In this document: one piece after another, positions 63,964 to 64,000 of the stretch | How positions within the stretch are numbered: the stretch's first letter is position 1 | Layout: each line of letters starts with the position of its first letter | DNA from: Terriglobia bacterium | Lineage (GTDB): Bacteria > Acidobacteriota > Terriglobia > Terriglobales > Acidobacteriaceae | DNA length: 64,000 bases | Assembly (NCBI GenBank): GCA_020073495.1 | Contig: JAIQFD010000001.1 | Span: 434,001 to 498,000 of the forward strand | Direction: 5' to 3' | The notes under the pieces: generated by a model | Database searches by the model: none | Seen by the model: only the letters and a program-made list of their open reading frames with translations | Told to the model about the DNA's origin: nothing | Program-made: the position numbers and the translations under genes

Positions 63964-64000
63964 AGCCTCCCGATAAGAATCTGCGGCTATTTCTTCTTCA

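Overview
The window is GC-rich (visibly above 60% G+C), gene-dense DNA from a Gram-negative bacterium. It encodes LpxD, an LpxL-type acyltransferase, Lnt, signal peptides, lipoboxes and periplasmic cytochromes c. The mix of a Cys-type CcmE, secreted TPR-CHAT proteins, PilZ proteins, a secreted SYLF protein and heptamer-phased intergenic repeats suggests an Acidobacteriota (Terriglobia-like) chromosome. That taxonomic call is inference, since no rRNA or ribosomal protein gene is present.

Layout. 1-9.5 kb: TldD (cut by the window edge), a Smr-like protein, an AI-2E-type permease, the SAM-cycle pair metK/ahcY, an HD hydrolase, a CDF-type transporter, prfB with its programmed +1 frameshift, and lnt. 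9.5-19.5 kb: an APC permease with a USP-like tail, a cysteine dioxygenase-like cupin, a run of three minus-strand genes (LpxL-type acyltransferase, lpxD, P-loop NTPase), a c-type cytochrome lipoprotein, a SYLF protein, a LuxR regulator with a degenerate receiver, a pilin-like secreted protein and a DUF59 Fe-S factor. 19.8 kb: tRNA-Arg(CCG). 20-22.7 kb: two secreted proteins of unknown function.

22.9-34.4 kb is the most unusual block. It holds two secreted TPR-CHAT caspase-like proteins, a secreted DUF928-like/TPR protein, and a CHASE2-class III adenylate cyclase. A truncated remnant of the DUF928-like gene sits just behind the first CHAT gene, in the same convergent layout as the intact pair. 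This points to a duplicated CHAT/DUF928 module. The second CHAT gene is visibly poorer in G+C than its surroundings and may be a recent arrival.

34.9-43.6 kb is accessory-looking: PilZ proteins, two tiny CxxC/HxxxH zinc-finger-like proteins, a branched-chain-type ABC binding protein, an RNase HI-like protein, a rhodanese, a GNAT, a tetraheme cytochrome, a secreted papain-like candidate and a Lys/Thr/Gly-repeat protein. 43.7-48.6 kb: a compact ccmEABCD operon (haem export for cytochrome c maturation, matching the cytochromes nearby) and thiC. 48.6-57.8 kb: an M28 carboxypeptidase, an MFS exporter, a split transketolase with a GAF protein, a patatin phospholipase, a NUDIX hydrolase and a VIT1/CCC1 transporter.

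57.8-63.8 kb: a fatty-acid beta-oxidation operon (FadN-type fusion, thiolase, acyl-CoA dehydrogenase). Its promoter region has a perfect TGTGA-N6-TCACA CRP-type box and a FadR-like inverted repeat lying between the -35 and -10. Together with the cyclase at 32.5 kb, this suggests possible cAMP and acyl-CoA control of fatty-acid use. Intergenic regions repeatedly contain short arrays phased at 7 or 9 bp and palindromes built on GGCTGAAGCC; these are described as repeats.
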